From: Candidatus Kuenenia stuttgartensis
GTDB taxonomy: Bacteria > Planctomycetota > Planctomycetia > Planctomycetales > Planctomycetaceae
DNA: 64,000 nucleotides
NCBI GenBank assembly: GCA_945904015.1
Contig: CAMDPK010000010.1
Coordinates: 17,545-81,544, forward strand
Reading direction: 5' to 3'
Position 1 is the first letter of the stretch, and every line of letters starts with the position of its first letter. The notes under the pieces are model-generated. The model was not told the DNA's origin. It worked only from the letters and a program-made list of their open reading frames with translations, and did no database searches. A program made the position numbers and the translations under genes. Of the stretch, positions 43,329 to 52,403 are shown one piece after another.

Positions 43329-43337
43329 GGCTGTCTC

Positions 43338-43422
43338 CTTTTTGCGTCTCTTTGAGTTCTTTGCGGCCCACTGCCTTCATTCTGACTTGATGGCCGCAAG
43401 AAACGCAAAGAACCGCAAAAAG
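43338..43422. repeat. CGCAAAG-type inverted repeat, copy 1
   Basis: Arms 43338-43368 and 43392-43422 are inverted with a few mismatches (CTTTTTGCG...TTTGCGGCC and its complement). It lies between the GxxExxY start and the DUF1549/1553 gene, a divergent gap. Related repeats built from the word CGCAAAG lie at 52317-52391 and 58300-58384. Confidence 0.72.
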
Positions 43423-43525
43423 AAGATCAAAGCTGACAAACCGGCTTTGCTTTGCGCTTCCGCTGCAAAGCGGCTCCGGCCAAACTGATGCCGTTGCCGG
43501 ATCGCGGTTCTGCGAGGAAGGGGCG

Positions 43526-46213
43526 ATGACGATGCGTCTGTGGTTTTGGTTGCTCGTGGTGTTGCTGGGCGGGTTTGTCGTTTCACGCAGCACCATCGCT
43601 GAGGAAACACCCGCCCCAAAATTTGAAACCGACATCGTGCCGATTCTGGAAGCACGCTGCCTCAAGTGTCATGGCGACGGGAAGCTCGAAGCGGGCTTGG
43701 ATCTGCGGCGCAAGTTTTTGATTCTCAAAGGTGGCGACAGCGGAGCGGGATTCGTCGCTGAGAAGCCAGACGACAGTTTATTCATCCAAAAGATTATTGC
43801 CGATGAGATGCCACCCAAGGACGAAGGCCGGCTGGACGACAAGCAGAAGTCGCTCTTACGACGCTGGATCGCGACCGGAGCCAAGACCGTCGCCGAAAAA
43901 GAAAAACCGATCGACGAAGCCGAACAAGCCAGCCGCTTGTCCGAAGAAGATCGAGCGTACTGGGCCTTCCAGCCGCCAAAGAAACCGCCAGTCCCGCGTC
44001 TCGCAGATTTGAAATCTCAAATCTCAAATCTCAAATTTGCAATTTCAAATCCCATTGATGCCTACGTGCTCGCCAAGTTGGCTGAGAAAGGTTTGGCCTT
44101 CAATACAGAAGCCTCGAAACCAGTGCTGCTTCGGAGACTGACTTTCGATCTGCTCGGCCTGCCACCGACGCTTGATGAATTGGATGAATTCCTCGCCGAC
44201 GAGTCGCCTGACGCCTACGAAAAAGTAGTGGATCGACTGCTCGCGTCGCCTCGATTCGGCGAGCGCTGGGGTCGGCAGTGGCTCGACATCGCGGGATATG
44301 CCGACTCGGACGGATACCTCGCGGCGGATAAGTTGCGGCCCGAGGCGTGGCGGTATCGCGATTGGGTGATTCGGGCGATCAACAGCGATCTGCCGTATGA
44401 CCAATTCGTGACGCAGCAGTTGGCGGGCGACGAACTCAGAGACTGGCGGCGAGCCGACGAGATCACTCCGGAGGTTTACGATCAGCTCGTGGCGACCGGC
44501 TTCCTGCGAACGGCGCTCGACCCGACGTATCCCGGCTACATCGAACCAAACGAGGTCCATCAAGTCCTGGCCGACACGATGCAGATCGTCGGCACAACGT
44601 TCCTCGGCCTGACCGTGCATTGTGCTCGCTGCCACCAGCACAAGTTCGATCCGATTTCACAGCGCGACTATTACTCGCTGCAAGCAGTCTTCGGCGGGGC
44701 ACTCGATCCCGCTCGCTGGCAGCCCTCCGAGGTGCGCGGGATTCCGTTTGCCAGCGAATCGGAAGAGGCACGTATCAACGAACACAACAAACAGACCGAC
44801 GCTCGCATCACCGCGCTCACGGCATCGCTCAATGAACTGATACTGCGATTCCGCCGCCGCGTGCTGGCCCGGCCGATGGCTGATGGCCGAAAGCCGATCG
44901 CCGATATCCCAACCCTCGACAAGTTGATCGCCGCGTTGATTGTTGATGCCGCCAAACGTAATGACGAGCAAAGGAAACTCATCGAACAACACGGACTCGC
45001 GAGCGTCTCACTGACCGAGGCCGATCTCGCCGCGCGCTTCAGCGATTACCGTGATGACTCTGCCAAGCTCAAAGCCGCGCTCGCCGCCGAAGCCGCATTG
45101 AAGAAGACGATCACGCGCATTCGCGGTCTGACGGACATCGACGAGAAAGCCGCAGTCGGCCACATCCTGCGGCGCGGCGACTACAACAAACCCGGAGCGG
45201 AAGTCACTCCCGGAGTGGTGGAAGTACTTGCGCCCGCCGGATTCCAACTCACGCCGCAAGCCGGCTACAAAACGTCGGGACGTCGCACCGCACTCGCGCG
45301 CTGGCTGACATCGCCGGAGCATCCGCTGCTGGCTCGCGTGCATGTGAATCGTCTGTGGGCGGCGCACTTCGGCCGAGGCATCGTCCCGACCATCGCCAAC
45401 TTCGGCCGCAGTGGAGCGAAGCCAACACACCCGGAGTTGTTGGATTGGTTGGCGACGGAGTTCGTCAACGTAGACGAGTCACTCCGTGACTCGAATCTTT
45501 CCGGTCACGGAGTGACCGGTCTACGTTGGTCCCAAAAGCGTCTCCACCGCCTGATCGTCACCTCCGCCGCTTATCGCCAGTCGGCGGATGTCGATCTCGC
45601 AAAAAGTGCCGCCGACCCCAACAACATCCTGCTCGGTGCCTGGTCGCCGAAGCGGCATCAGGGCGAAGTCGTGCGCGACAGTTTGCTGACAGTCTCCGCG
45701 CGACTGACACCGACACAGTTCGGCAAGTGGGCGAACGTCGCCGCGCAAGGCGACGGCTCGGTCATCGACACCGACGACGAACCAGGCCGCCGTCGCTCGA
45801 TCTATCAAATCGTGCGCCGCAGCCAGCACCTCACGATGTTGGAACTCTTCGACACGCCGCTGATGGAAATCAACTGCCCGGAACGAACCGTCTCGACCGT
45901 CCCGCTGCAAGCCCTCGCAATGCTGCACGGGCCAATGTCCGACCGCGCTGCCGGCGGACTGACCGAACGCATCTGGTCCGCCGCTGTCACCGATTCCGAC
46001 CGGATTCGCTTCGCGTTTCGATTGCTGTTCACTCGCGAACCGTCCGCCACGGAATCCGACCGCATCCTGCGAACACTCTCGGAACTTTCACGAGAACAAC
46101 TCACGAACAAGCCCACGCCCACCGATCCCGAAAACGAAGCCGCCCTCAAAGCCGCGTGGCGGCAGGTCGCCCTGGTCCTGCTCAACAGCAATGAGTTTGT
46201 CTACGTGCATTGA
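43526..46213 (+). CDS. Planctomycete cytochrome/DUF1549/DUF1553 protein
   Basis: An 895-residue secreted protein (signal peptide 1-26, GAGGAAGG ribosome-binding site). It contains PSCyt1 with a heme-type motif CLKCHGDGK (about 49-57), the DUF1549 domain (about 175-380, ending near CARCHQHKFDPISQRDYY, a second CxxCH), a central helical region, and the DUF1553 domain (from about 590: ARWLTSPEHPLLARVHVNRL and HFGRGIVPTIANFG). Two oddities: an AT-rich heptamer tract at 44012-44053 encodes Ser/Gln/Ile-rich residues 163-176, and a 55-bp GTAG-headed inverted repeat at 45470-45524 encodes about residues 649-667 in frame. The DUF1501 gene follows directly, the standard planctomycete pair. Reaction unknown. 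Confidence 0.92.
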   Translation: MTMRLWFWLLVVLLGGFVVSRSTIAEETPAPKFETDIVPILEARCLKCHGDGKLEAGLDLRRKFLILKGGDSGAGFVAEKPDDSLFIQKIIADEMPPKDEGRLDDKQKSLLRRWIATGAKTVAEKEKPIDEAEQASRLSEEDRAYWAFQPPKKPPVPRLADLKSQISNLKFAISNPIDAYVLAKLAEKGLAFNTEASKPVLLRRLTFDLLGLPPTLDELDEFLADESPDAYEKVVDRLLASPRFGERWGRQWLDIAGYADSDGYLAADKLRPEAWRYRDWVIRAINSDLPYDQFVTQQLAGDELRDWRRADEITPEVYDQLVATGFLRTALDPTYPGYIEPNEVHQVLADTMQIVGTTFLGLTVHCARCHQHKFDPISQRDYYSLQAVFGGALDPARWQPSEVRGIPFASESEEARINEHNKQTDARITALTASLNELILRFRRRVLARPMADGRKPIADIPTLDKLIAALIVDAAKRNDEQRKLIEQHGLASVSLTEADLAARFSDYRDDSAKLKAALAAEAALKKTITRIRGLTDIDEKAAVGHILRRGDYNKPGAEVTPGVVEVLAPAGFQLTPQAGYKTSGRRTALARWLTSPEHPLLARVHVNRLWAAHFGRGIVPTIANFGRSGAKPTHPELLDWLATEFVNVDESLRDSNLSGHGVTGLRWSQKRLHRLIVTSAAYRQSADVDLAKSAADPNNILLGAWSPKRHQGEVVRDSLLTVSARLTPTQFGKWANVAAQGDGSVIDTDDEPGRRRSIYQIVRRSQHLTMLELFDTPLMEINCPERTVSTVPLQALAMLHGPMSDRAAGGLTERIWSAAVTDSDRIRFAFRLLFTREPSATESDRILRTLSELSREQLTNKPTPTDPENEAALKAAWRQVALVLLNSNEFVYVH
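44012..44053. repeat. AT-rich heptamer repeat inside the DUF1549 gene
   Basis: Three exact AAATCTC units followed by three diverged ones, 42 bp in all. The tract is markedly AT-rich compared with the surrounding gene and is a multiple of three, so the frame is kept. Confidence 0.85.
45470..45524. repeat. GTAG-headed inverted repeat pair inside the DUF1553 domain
   Basis: Arms 45470-45493 (GTAG, then ACGAGTCAC-TCC-GTGACTCG) and 45501-45524 (inverted, with ACCGGTCAC-TCC-GTGACCGG). The GTAG is read as GTA-G so no stop arises, and 57 bp from 45470 encode VDESLRDSNLSGHGVTGLR between the helices normally adjacent in DUF1553. Confidence 0.92.
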
Positions 46214-46224
46214 ACGAGGTTCGG

Positions 46225-47655
46225 ATGATGCTCTTCCCAACTGACTCAACCCTTTTCGCGGATGTGATCTCGCGCCGCGATCTGTTCACTCGCACCGCGT
46301 CTGGCTTCGCTGGGATCGCGCTGGGCGGAATGCTCTGCGAAGAAGCCGCGCGGGCGGAAGGCTCAAGCGGAACCAACAACGGGTTTCACTTTGCGCCGCG
46401 AGCCAAGGCTGTGATTCAACTCTTCCAACATGGCGGGCCGAGTCACATGGACACGGTCGATCCCAAGCCAGAGCTCAACGCTCAGAACGGCAAACCGATG
46501 CCGAAGTACTTCACCGATCTGGTGAAGATCTCCGCACACGGCAACTTGCTGGGCTCGCCGTTCAAGTTTCGGCCGCATGGCGAGTGCGGCGTCGAGTACT
46601 CGGAAATCCTGCCGCACACGGCAACCTGTGCCGACGACATCGCCGTCATCCGCTCGATGCACACCGAGCACAACAACCACGAGCAGGCGTTGTGGCACAT
46701 CCACACCGGCCGCATCGTGACCGGCCGGCCGACGATCGGAGCTTGGGTCAGTTACGCGCTCGGCAGTGAGAACCAAAACCTGCCGTCGTATGTCGTGCTC
46801 CGCAACGACGGCGGCTTGCCGACGGATGGGACTCGCAATTGGTCGAGCGGCTTCCTGCCGCCGCGTTATCAAGGAGTCCACTTCCGCAACACGGGAACTC
46901 CGGTGCTGTACCTGCAACCGCCGACTGCGGTCTCGGACAACACGCAGCGATTACGGCGCGACCTGCTGCGACAACTCAACGACGAGCACCTCGCGCGGCA
47001 ACCGCGCATCGCCACAGATCTGGAAGCGCGCATTGCCAGCTACGAGTTGGCCGCACGGATGCAGTTGTCCGCCGGAGCCGCCTTGAACCTCGCCGAAGAA
47101 ACCGCCGAGACGCAAGCGGCCTACGGGCTCAGCCAACCCAAAACCGACAGCTACGGACGCCGCTGCTTGATCGCTCGGCGATTGGTCGAACGCGGAGTCC
47201 GCTACATTCAAATCTTCGTCGAGAGCCAGATCTGGGACACGCACGCCAACAACGCCACTGGCACGAAGAACTGCTGCGAACAAACTGACCAGCCGACCGC
47301 CGCGCTGCTGAAAGACCTCAAACAACGAGGGTTGCTCGACAGCACGATGGTCGTCTGGGGCGGCGAGTTCGGTCGTACGCCAGTCAGCCAATCCGGCGAC
47401 GGCCGCGATCACCACAAGCAGGGTTTTTCGATGTGGCTGGCCGGCGGTGGTATCAAGGGAGGCCAAGCCTACGGCGCGACCGATGAACTCGGCTATCACG
47501 CCGTCGAGAACCGAGTCATGGTCGCCGACATCCACGCCACGATCCTGCACCAACTCGGCCTCGACCACAAGCGCGTTACCTACAACGTCCACGGCCGCGA
47601 CGAACGCCTGACCGACGTCTACGACGCCAAAGTGCTGACGCCGCTGCTGGCCTAA
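46225..47655 (+). CDS. DUF1501 family secreted protein
   Basis: A 476-residue exported protein; the ATG at 46225 has a GAGG site and lies 11 bp after the stop of the DUF1549/1553 gene, so the two are an operon. The leader is ISRRDLFTRTASGFAGIAL (about 15-33). Core blocks: LFQHGGPSHMDTVDPKPELN (about 68-87), ADDIAVIRSMHTEHNNHEQAL, RYIQIFVESQIWDTHANN, GGEFGRTPVSQSGDGRDHHKQG and FSMWLAGGGIKGG, then GATDELGYH. It is the closest relative here of the copy at 17877. Presumably it acts with the cytochrome partner at the cell surface or in the periplasm; the reaction is unknown. Confidence 0.9.
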   Translation: MMLFPTDSTLFADVISRRDLFTRTASGFAGIALGGMLCEEAARAEGSSGTNNGFHFAPRAKAVIQLFQHGGPSHMDTVDPKPELNAQNGKPMPKYFTDLVKISAHGNLLGSPFKFRPHGECGVEYSEILPHTATCADDIAVIRSMHTEHNNHEQALWHIHTGRIVTGRPTIGAWVSYALGSENQNLPSYVVLRNDGGLPTDGTRNWSSGFLPPRYQGVHFRNTGTPVLYLQPPTAVSDNTQRLRRDLLRQLNDEHLARQPRIATDLEARIASYELAARMQLSAGAALNLAEETAETQAAYGLSQPKTDSYGRRCLIARRLVERGVRYIQIFVESQIWDTHANNATGTKNCCEQTDQPTAALLKDLKQRGLLDSTMVVWGGEFGRTPVSQSGDGRDHHKQGFSMWLAGGGIKGGQAYGATDELGYHAVENRVMVADIHATILHQLGLDHKRVTYNVHGRDERLTDVYDAKVLTPLLA

Positions 47656-47665
47656 GGTGGGAATA

Positions 47666-47723
47666 GTAGGTTGGGATTCCATCCCGACCGCGATCGAATG
47701 GTCGGGATCGAATCCCAACCTAC
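47666..47723. repeat. GTAG-headed inverted repeat pair
   Basis: Arms 47666-47688 and 47701-47723 with one mismatch in 23 bp; each is GTAG plus the hairpin GTTGGGAT/ATCCCGAC. It lies between DUF1501 and the epoxide hydrolase, 17 bp before the latter's start. Confidence 0.9.
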
Positions 47724-47740
47724 AGCATTCGGAGGCAATC

Positions 47741-49015
47741 ATGTCGCTGCATCGACCGCGTCTGTCTGTCGTGTTGTGCTTCGCCCTGTCGGTCGTTGCC
47801 GACGGGCCCTGGTCATTGGCTCAAGACGCCTCGCCATCAACCGTGATTCGACCATTTCGAGTCCAGATCGCGGACGACGTTCTCGACGACTTGAAGAGTC
47901 GCCTCGCGCGCACACGCTGGCCGGACGAGATTGAGGACGCCGGCTGGGACTACGGCGTGCCGCTGAAGTATCAGCGTGAGCTAACCGAGTATTGGCGGAT
48001 GAAGTACGACTGGCGGAAACACGAGGCCGAGTTGAACTCGTTTTCGCAGTTCGTCACGCAGATCGACGGCGTCGAGATGCACTTCCTGCATGTGAAGTCG
48101 AAGCACGAAAACGCGACGCCGCTGGTGCTGGTGCATGGCTGGCCGGGGAGCGTGTGGGAGTTTCACAAGATCATCGGGCCGCTCGTCGATCCGACTGCGC
48201 ACGGCGGCAAGGCGGACGATGCGTTTCATGTGGTCTGTCCGTCGCTGCCGGGCTTCGGATTCTCCGGCCGGCCGAAGGAACGTGGCTGGTCAAGCCAGCG
48301 CATGGCCGAAGCGACCGCGAAGCTGATGGCTCGGCTGGGGTATTCGCGCTATGGAGCACAAGGGGGCGACTGGGGCGGCGGCATTGTGCGCTGGCTGGCG
48401 AGTAACGACGGCGAGCATTGCCTCGGCAGTCACAGCAATTTTCCCACCGGCAACCAGCCCACCGATGACGCGATGCGCGGCGTGACACCGCGCGAGATCG
48501 AGCGTCACCAACAGCGCGTCAAAGAACTCAATGACCACCGTGCCTACGGAGCGATCCAAGGGACTCGTCCGCAGACGCTCGGCTACGGCTTAAACGATTC
48601 GCCGACGGGATTGGCTGCTTGGGTCGTGGACAAGTTCTGGGCTTGGAGCGACCACGGCGGGAATCTGGAATCGAGCTTCAGCAAAGACGAACTGCTGACG
48701 AACATCACAATCTATTGGGTCACGAACACGATGCCCTCGTCCGTGCGCATCTATTTCGAGTCACAGCACAATCAGGCTCGGCCGCCGTCGATGACACCGT
48801 TCACCGGCTCGACCAAGCCTGCCCCAATGGGCTTCGCGCTCTTCCCGAAAGAGATCAACGTTCCTCCGCGAGCGTGGGTGGAACGCAATGTCGGCTCGTC
48901 GATGATCCACTGGACCGAGATGCCACGCGGCGGCCACTTCGCGGCTTTGGAATCACCGAAATTGCTGGCGAACGACGTGCGCGAGTTTTTCCACAAGGTG
49001 CGCGAACAGAAATGA
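47741..49015 (+). CDS. Epoxide hydrolase (EHN plus alpha/beta-hydrolase)
   Basis: A 424-residue secreted enzyme (signal peptide 1-28, ending LAQDA; GGAGG ribosome-binding site). The N-terminal EHN domain (about 35-145) includes TRWPDEIEDAGWDYGVPLKY. The hydrolase core has the oxyanion HGWPGSVWEF (about 132-141), the nucleophile Asp 210 in GGDWGGG, the lid region TNTMPSSVRIYFES with a ring-opening tyrosine, and His 399 in RGGHFAALE. It resembles microsomal/fungal-type epoxide hydrolases, which open epoxides to diols. Bacterial members often carry the same leader and are periplasmic. Next to the DUF1501/DUF1549 pair, without clear linkage. Confidence 0.9.
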   Translation: MSLHRPRLSVVLCFALSVVADGPWSLAQDASPSTVIRPFRVQIADDVLDDLKSRLARTRWPDEIEDAGWDYGVPLKYQRELTEYWRMKYDWRKHEAELNSFSQFVTQIDGVEMHFLHVKSKHENATPLVLVHGWPGSVWEFHKIIGPLVDPTAHGGKADDAFHVVCPSLPGFGFSGRPKERGWSSQRMAEATAKLMARLGYSRYGAQGGDWGGGIVRWLASNDGEHCLGSHSNFPTGNQPTDDAMRGVTPREIERHQQRVKELNDHRAYGAIQGTRPQTLGYGLNDSPTGLAAWVVDKFWAWSDHGGNLESSFSKDELLTNITIYWVTNTMPSSVRIYFESQHNQARPPSMTPFTGSTKPAPMGFALFPKEINVPPRAWVERNVGSSMIHWTEMPRGGHFAALESPKLLANDVREFFHKVREQK

Positions 49016-49027
49016 TGGTCTTGCAAC

Positions 49028-50842
49028 ATGAATGATTCCACCGACCAACTGAAGGCAGCAACGCGGCGTGCGAAATGGATTCCGCCGGCTTCGGTGTTGT
49101 TGATGTTGGCGGGAATCCTGAGCGCTCTCGGCTTGATCTGGTACACGGGCGCAGGCATTCGTGCCAAAGAGCACTGCCGCACGAACCTGAGCAACATTGG
49201 GCTGGCGTTGCAACTTTATCATGAGCATCACGGCTGTTATCCGCCGGCCTACGTTGTCGATGCCGAAGGCAGGCGGCTCCATAGTTGGCGAGTGCTCATT
49301 CTCCCGGAACTTGGCCACCAAGAATTGCAGGGACGATATCGCTTCGACGAGCCGTGGGACGGACCGCACAATCGCCAATTGATTCCTGAAATGCCACCGG
49401 TCTTCGGTTGCCCGGCAGACACCTCGTGGCCGCGAGGCCAAACGAATTATGTGGCGGTTGTTGGTCCCACAACAATTTGGCCCAACGAGTATTCTGCGAC
49501 GCGGCGCAACGTCACCGACGAACGGTTCGTGACGTTGCATGTCACCGAAAGCCAGAATCTCAAAGTGTCGTGGATCGAACCACGAGACTTGTTGTTCGAA
49601 GATGTCCAACATGGCATCAACCCGAAACAGCATTCGCCCAGCATTTCCGGCCGTCACGAGGGAGGTGTCCACGGCCTTTTTGTCGATGGGACGATTCGAT
49701 TCATCAATGACTCCATCAACCGTGACATCTTCACCAAGCTTTGGACGATCGCGAGTGGTTTGCCGTTGCCCGGTGTCGATTGGAAGTTGCCCATCGAGTT
49801 CACACAGGAATCGTTTGCAGAGCTACGATTAGGCGAGAGCTTTCAGCACACGTCCGTCGAAGCGAGTTTGGAGACGCCGCTGGAGTCTGGCCGAAATCTG
49901 ATCTACTGTGGCACATTTCAGTTGGCGTGGGATGCGCTTCGCGACGAACTGGCGACCAACGAGGTCCGGTTGGCCGGAGACCCGCCGCTGGTGACGCTGT
50001 TGAATTCGCAACGCTTTCCCAAAAGCGCGCTATCGTCCAACGATTACCTCGCGATAGCGGGTCGATTCGATCAAGCCATCCTGGAAAAGATCGCTGATGC
50101 GTGCAAAGCCAAGTTTCCCACTGCGACACTTCCGCTGCCCCAACCGACGGCGCTGTCCGAATTGCTCGCGTATTGCTACTTGCAGAAGCGACTGCCGTTC
50201 GAGGCCAAGTTTGATCGCATGAAAGACCCGTTGCGGTTTCACGGTTCGCTCGGCGAGCAACCGGTCGTCAACTTCGGCATTCAACATTTTAAGAGCACCG
50301 AGCCAGGCGACGAACGGTTGCGATCACAAATCGACTTGCTCGATTACGTCAACGACAACAACTTTGTGATCCGCTTGAAGACTCTCAGCGACCACATCCT
50401 GCTGGCGAAGGTTCCGCCGCGCGACACACTGGCCGCGACTTGGGAGTCGGTGGCGAAACGCCTGAAGAAACCGCAAGGCGGAATCATTGCGCCGCCGTTG
50501 GTCCCCGAAGAGCCGTTCGCCATGCCGAACCTCGCGTTCTTCATCGAGCGAAATTTCGACGAGCTACAAGGCCGCGCGGTCACTCATCCTGAGATCGACT
50601 TGCGGTTGGCCGTCGCCAAGCAACTCATCAAGTTCCAACTCGATGAATCGGGAGCAAAGCTCGAAGCCGCTGCAGAAGTCCTGTTTGACAGTGGCCCATC
50701 GGGACCGCCTCGCCCACCCGATCCGCGACGCTTCCTGATGGATCGCCCGTTCTTGCTCGCACTGCATGAACGCGGGACGGAAACGCCATACCTCGTGCTG
50801 TGGATCGACAACGCCGAACTGATGATCGCTGCGGCTCCGTGA
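49028..50842 (+). CDS. DUF1559-like protein
   Basis: 604 residues. An N-terminal membrane helix (about 20-42, VLLMLAGILSALGLIWYTG) is followed by a DUF1559-like domain: CRTNLSNIGLALQLYHEHHG (about 50-69), PPAYVVDAEGRRLHSWRVLI, then RFDEPWDGPHNRQLIPEMP and a C-terminal VHGLFVDGTIRFI. DUF1559 proteins are abundant in Planctomycetes and have a type-II-pseudopilin-like start. The last 350 residues are a separate domain that I do not recognise, containing several KFPTATLPLP-like and PLRFHGSLGEQP segments. It starts 12 bp after the epoxide hydrolase stop; a short operon is plausible. Confidence 0.78.
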   Translation: MNDSTDQLKAATRRAKWIPPASVLLMLAGILSALGLIWYTGAGIRAKEHCRTNLSNIGLALQLYHEHHGCYPPAYVVDAEGRRLHSWRVLILPELGHQELQGRYRFDEPWDGPHNRQLIPEMPPVFGCPADTSWPRGQTNYVAVVGPTTIWPNEYSATRRNVTDERFVTLHVTESQNLKVSWIEPRDLLFEDVQHGINPKQHSPSISGRHEGGVHGLFVDGTIRFINDSINRDIFTKLWTIASGLPLPGVDWKLPIEFTQESFAELRLGESFQHTSVEASLETPLESGRNLIYCGTFQLAWDALRDELATNEVRLAGDPPLVTLLNSQRFPKSALSSNDYLAIAGRFDQAILEKIADACKAKFPTATLPLPQPTALSELLAYCYLQKRLPFEAKFDRMKDPLRFHGSLGEQPVVNFGIQHFKSTEPGDERLRSQIDLLDYVNDNNFVIRLKTLSDHILLAKVPPRDTLAATWESVAKRLKKPQGGIIAPPLVPEEPFAMPNLAFFIERNFDELQGRAVTHPEIDLRLAVAKQLIKFQLDESGAKLEAAAEVLFDSGPSGPPRPPDPRRFLMDRPFLLALHERGTETPYLVLWIDNAELMIAAAP

Positions 50843-50847
50843 ACATT

Positions 50848-52275
50848 TCACGGGTTGGTTGTCAACTCGCCGACGAGCGTCTTGTCCTTCACCGACCACA
50901 CATGCAGCTTGCCGGTGAAGTCGCCTGCGATCAGCCGATTGCCGTCATGCGTGAAGACGACGCGCGAGGGGATGTCGGTGAAGCCTTCAAACTTCGCGAC
51001 TTGATTCGCACCGCTGTTGTTCCACAAGCGAGCCGTGAGGTCTCGGCCGACGGTGGCGAAGTCGCCGCTGCGCGAATAGTTCACGGAGAGTACGCCGGGA
51101 ATTTTCCCGCGCGGCAGCGGCGTGGGTGTCGGGCCGGTGTGGGCATTGATCGAGCGAGTCGGGAAGCCGTCTTCGGCGTACCAGAGGATGACTCGGCCGT
51201 CTTCGCTGGCGGTGGCGAGCATTTGCGAATCGGCTCGCCAACTCATGTCGGTGATCATTTCTTTGTGGTCGCCGAGCGTGAAGAGGATGCTGCCGGTCTC
51301 TGGTTCCCAGACGTAAACGCCGCCGTTGCGGTCGCCACTGGCGAGCATTTCGCCATTCGGGCTGAACTCGATGGACGTGACCCAATCGGTGTGCTTCTTG
51401 ATCTTGTGCTTCAGTTCGCCGGTTTCGGTCGAGAAGATTTTCACCAGCTTGTTCGGTCCGCCGAGCGCGACCCATTTCTGATTCGGACTGATGTCAGCCG
51501 CGAGCACGCTGTCGGACTCATCGCCGATCTCGGTGATCCGCTTGCCGGTTGTCACGTCGAACAGCACGGCCTTGCCGACATCAGCTCCACGACCACCCGC
51601 CGCCAACAACAACTTGCCGTTGCGGCTGAACTTCAAGACGTGCGGAATTCGTTCCGGGAAGGGCAACACGCCGATCAGCTTCAGGTCGTCGGTGTTGTAA
51701 AGCAGAACTCGCTCGTGCCCCGCGACCGCGACGAGCGGTGCCCACGGACTGGCCGCGAGCGCGGTGACCGGATGCGGCCGCTTGGTCTGAGGCAGAGACA
51801 ACTCCGGCAAACTCTCCGGCATCGGCGGCGGACCTTCTGGCTTGCCGGTCGAGACAGATGCCAAATCGAGATCGACCTTCCGCGTCGCATTCTTCGCCGC
51901 GCTGGCTGACGTCTCCGGCGCGCCGAGTTCAATCCACTTCTTGATGATGGCGAGATCTGCCTCCGGAATCTTCGGTGCCTTCGGCGGCATGAACGGTTCT
52001 TCGATGTGCGCCACCGCCTTGTACAGCCGACTGGAGTCAGGACTCCCAGCCGCGATCGCCTCACCACTGCTGCCGCCGGCCATCAGCGTTTGATACGTCA
52101 TCACGTTGAGATCCGACGTCGCCTTATCCGGGTTGTGGCAGTTGCCGCAATGCTTCCGCAGAATCGGCGAGACGTGGTCCTTGTAGGTGACAACATCTTT
52201 GGGCTTCGCTTCCGATTGTGCAAAAACCGGAAACGAGAAAAAACAAACTGAGAGAAAAGACAGGCGTCGAAACAT
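50848..52275 (-). CDS. Cytochrome c-type plus WD40 repeat secreted protein
   Basis: A 475-residue exported protein (signal peptide 1-19). The N-terminal domain is PSCyt1-like with a heme motif CGNCHNPDK (about 43-51) and a following MPP motif (EEPFMPPKAPK, Met ligand). Residues about 165-470 are six or seven WD40 repeats, e.g. VTSIEFSPNGEMLASGDRNG and ITDMSWRADSQMLATASEDG, each with a D-G-x-x-x-x-W end such as VYVWEPETG. Cytochrome/WD40 proteins usually accompany DUF1549/1553 genes in Planctomycetes, as here: it is the last gene of the five-gene minus-strand run 59738-50848. Presumed role: electron transfer coupled to surface-bound enzymes. Confidence 0.88.
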   Translation of the reverse strand: MFRRLSFLSVCFFSFPVFAQSEAKPKDVVTYKDHVSPILRKHCGNCHNPDKATSDLNVMTYQTLMAGGSSGEAIAAGSPDSSRLYKAVAHIEEPFMPPKAPKIPEADLAIIKKWIELGAPETSASAAKNATRKVDLDLASVSTGKPEGPPPMPESLPELSLPQTKRPHPVTALAASPWAPLVAVAGHERVLLYNTDDLKLIGVLPFPERIPHVLKFSRNGKLLLAAGGRGADVGKAVLFDVTTGKRITEIGDESDSVLAADISPNQKWVALGGPNKLVKIFSTETGELKHKIKKHTDWVTSIEFSPNGEMLASGDRNGGVYVWEPETGSILFTLGDHKEMITDMSWRADSQMLATASEDGRVILWYAEDGFPTRSINAHTGPTPTPLPRGKIPGVLSVNYSRSGDFATVGRDLTARLWNNSGANQVAKFEGFTDIPSRVVFTHDGNRLIAGDFTGKLHVWSVKDKTLVGELTTNP

Positions 52276-52316
52276 GATTGCCCCGGTGGGATGTCGGTTT
52301 CAAGGCGTGAGACATT

Positions 52317-52391
52317 TTCAACGCAAAGTCGCAAAGACCGCGAAGGACATTCTTTGCGAGCCTCTGCGTACCTTCGCGGTTTTGCGTTGAA
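52317..52391. repeat. CGCAAAG-type inverted repeat, copy 2
   Basis: TTCAACGCAAA (52317-52327) and ACCGCGAAGG (52337-52346) pair with CCTTCGCGGT and TTTGCGTTGAA (52371-52391), with a 9-nt bulge. It lies between the DUF1549/1553 gene and the cytochrome/WD40 gene. Confidence 0.8.
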
Positions 52392-52403
52392 GATGTTCTG
52401 AAA

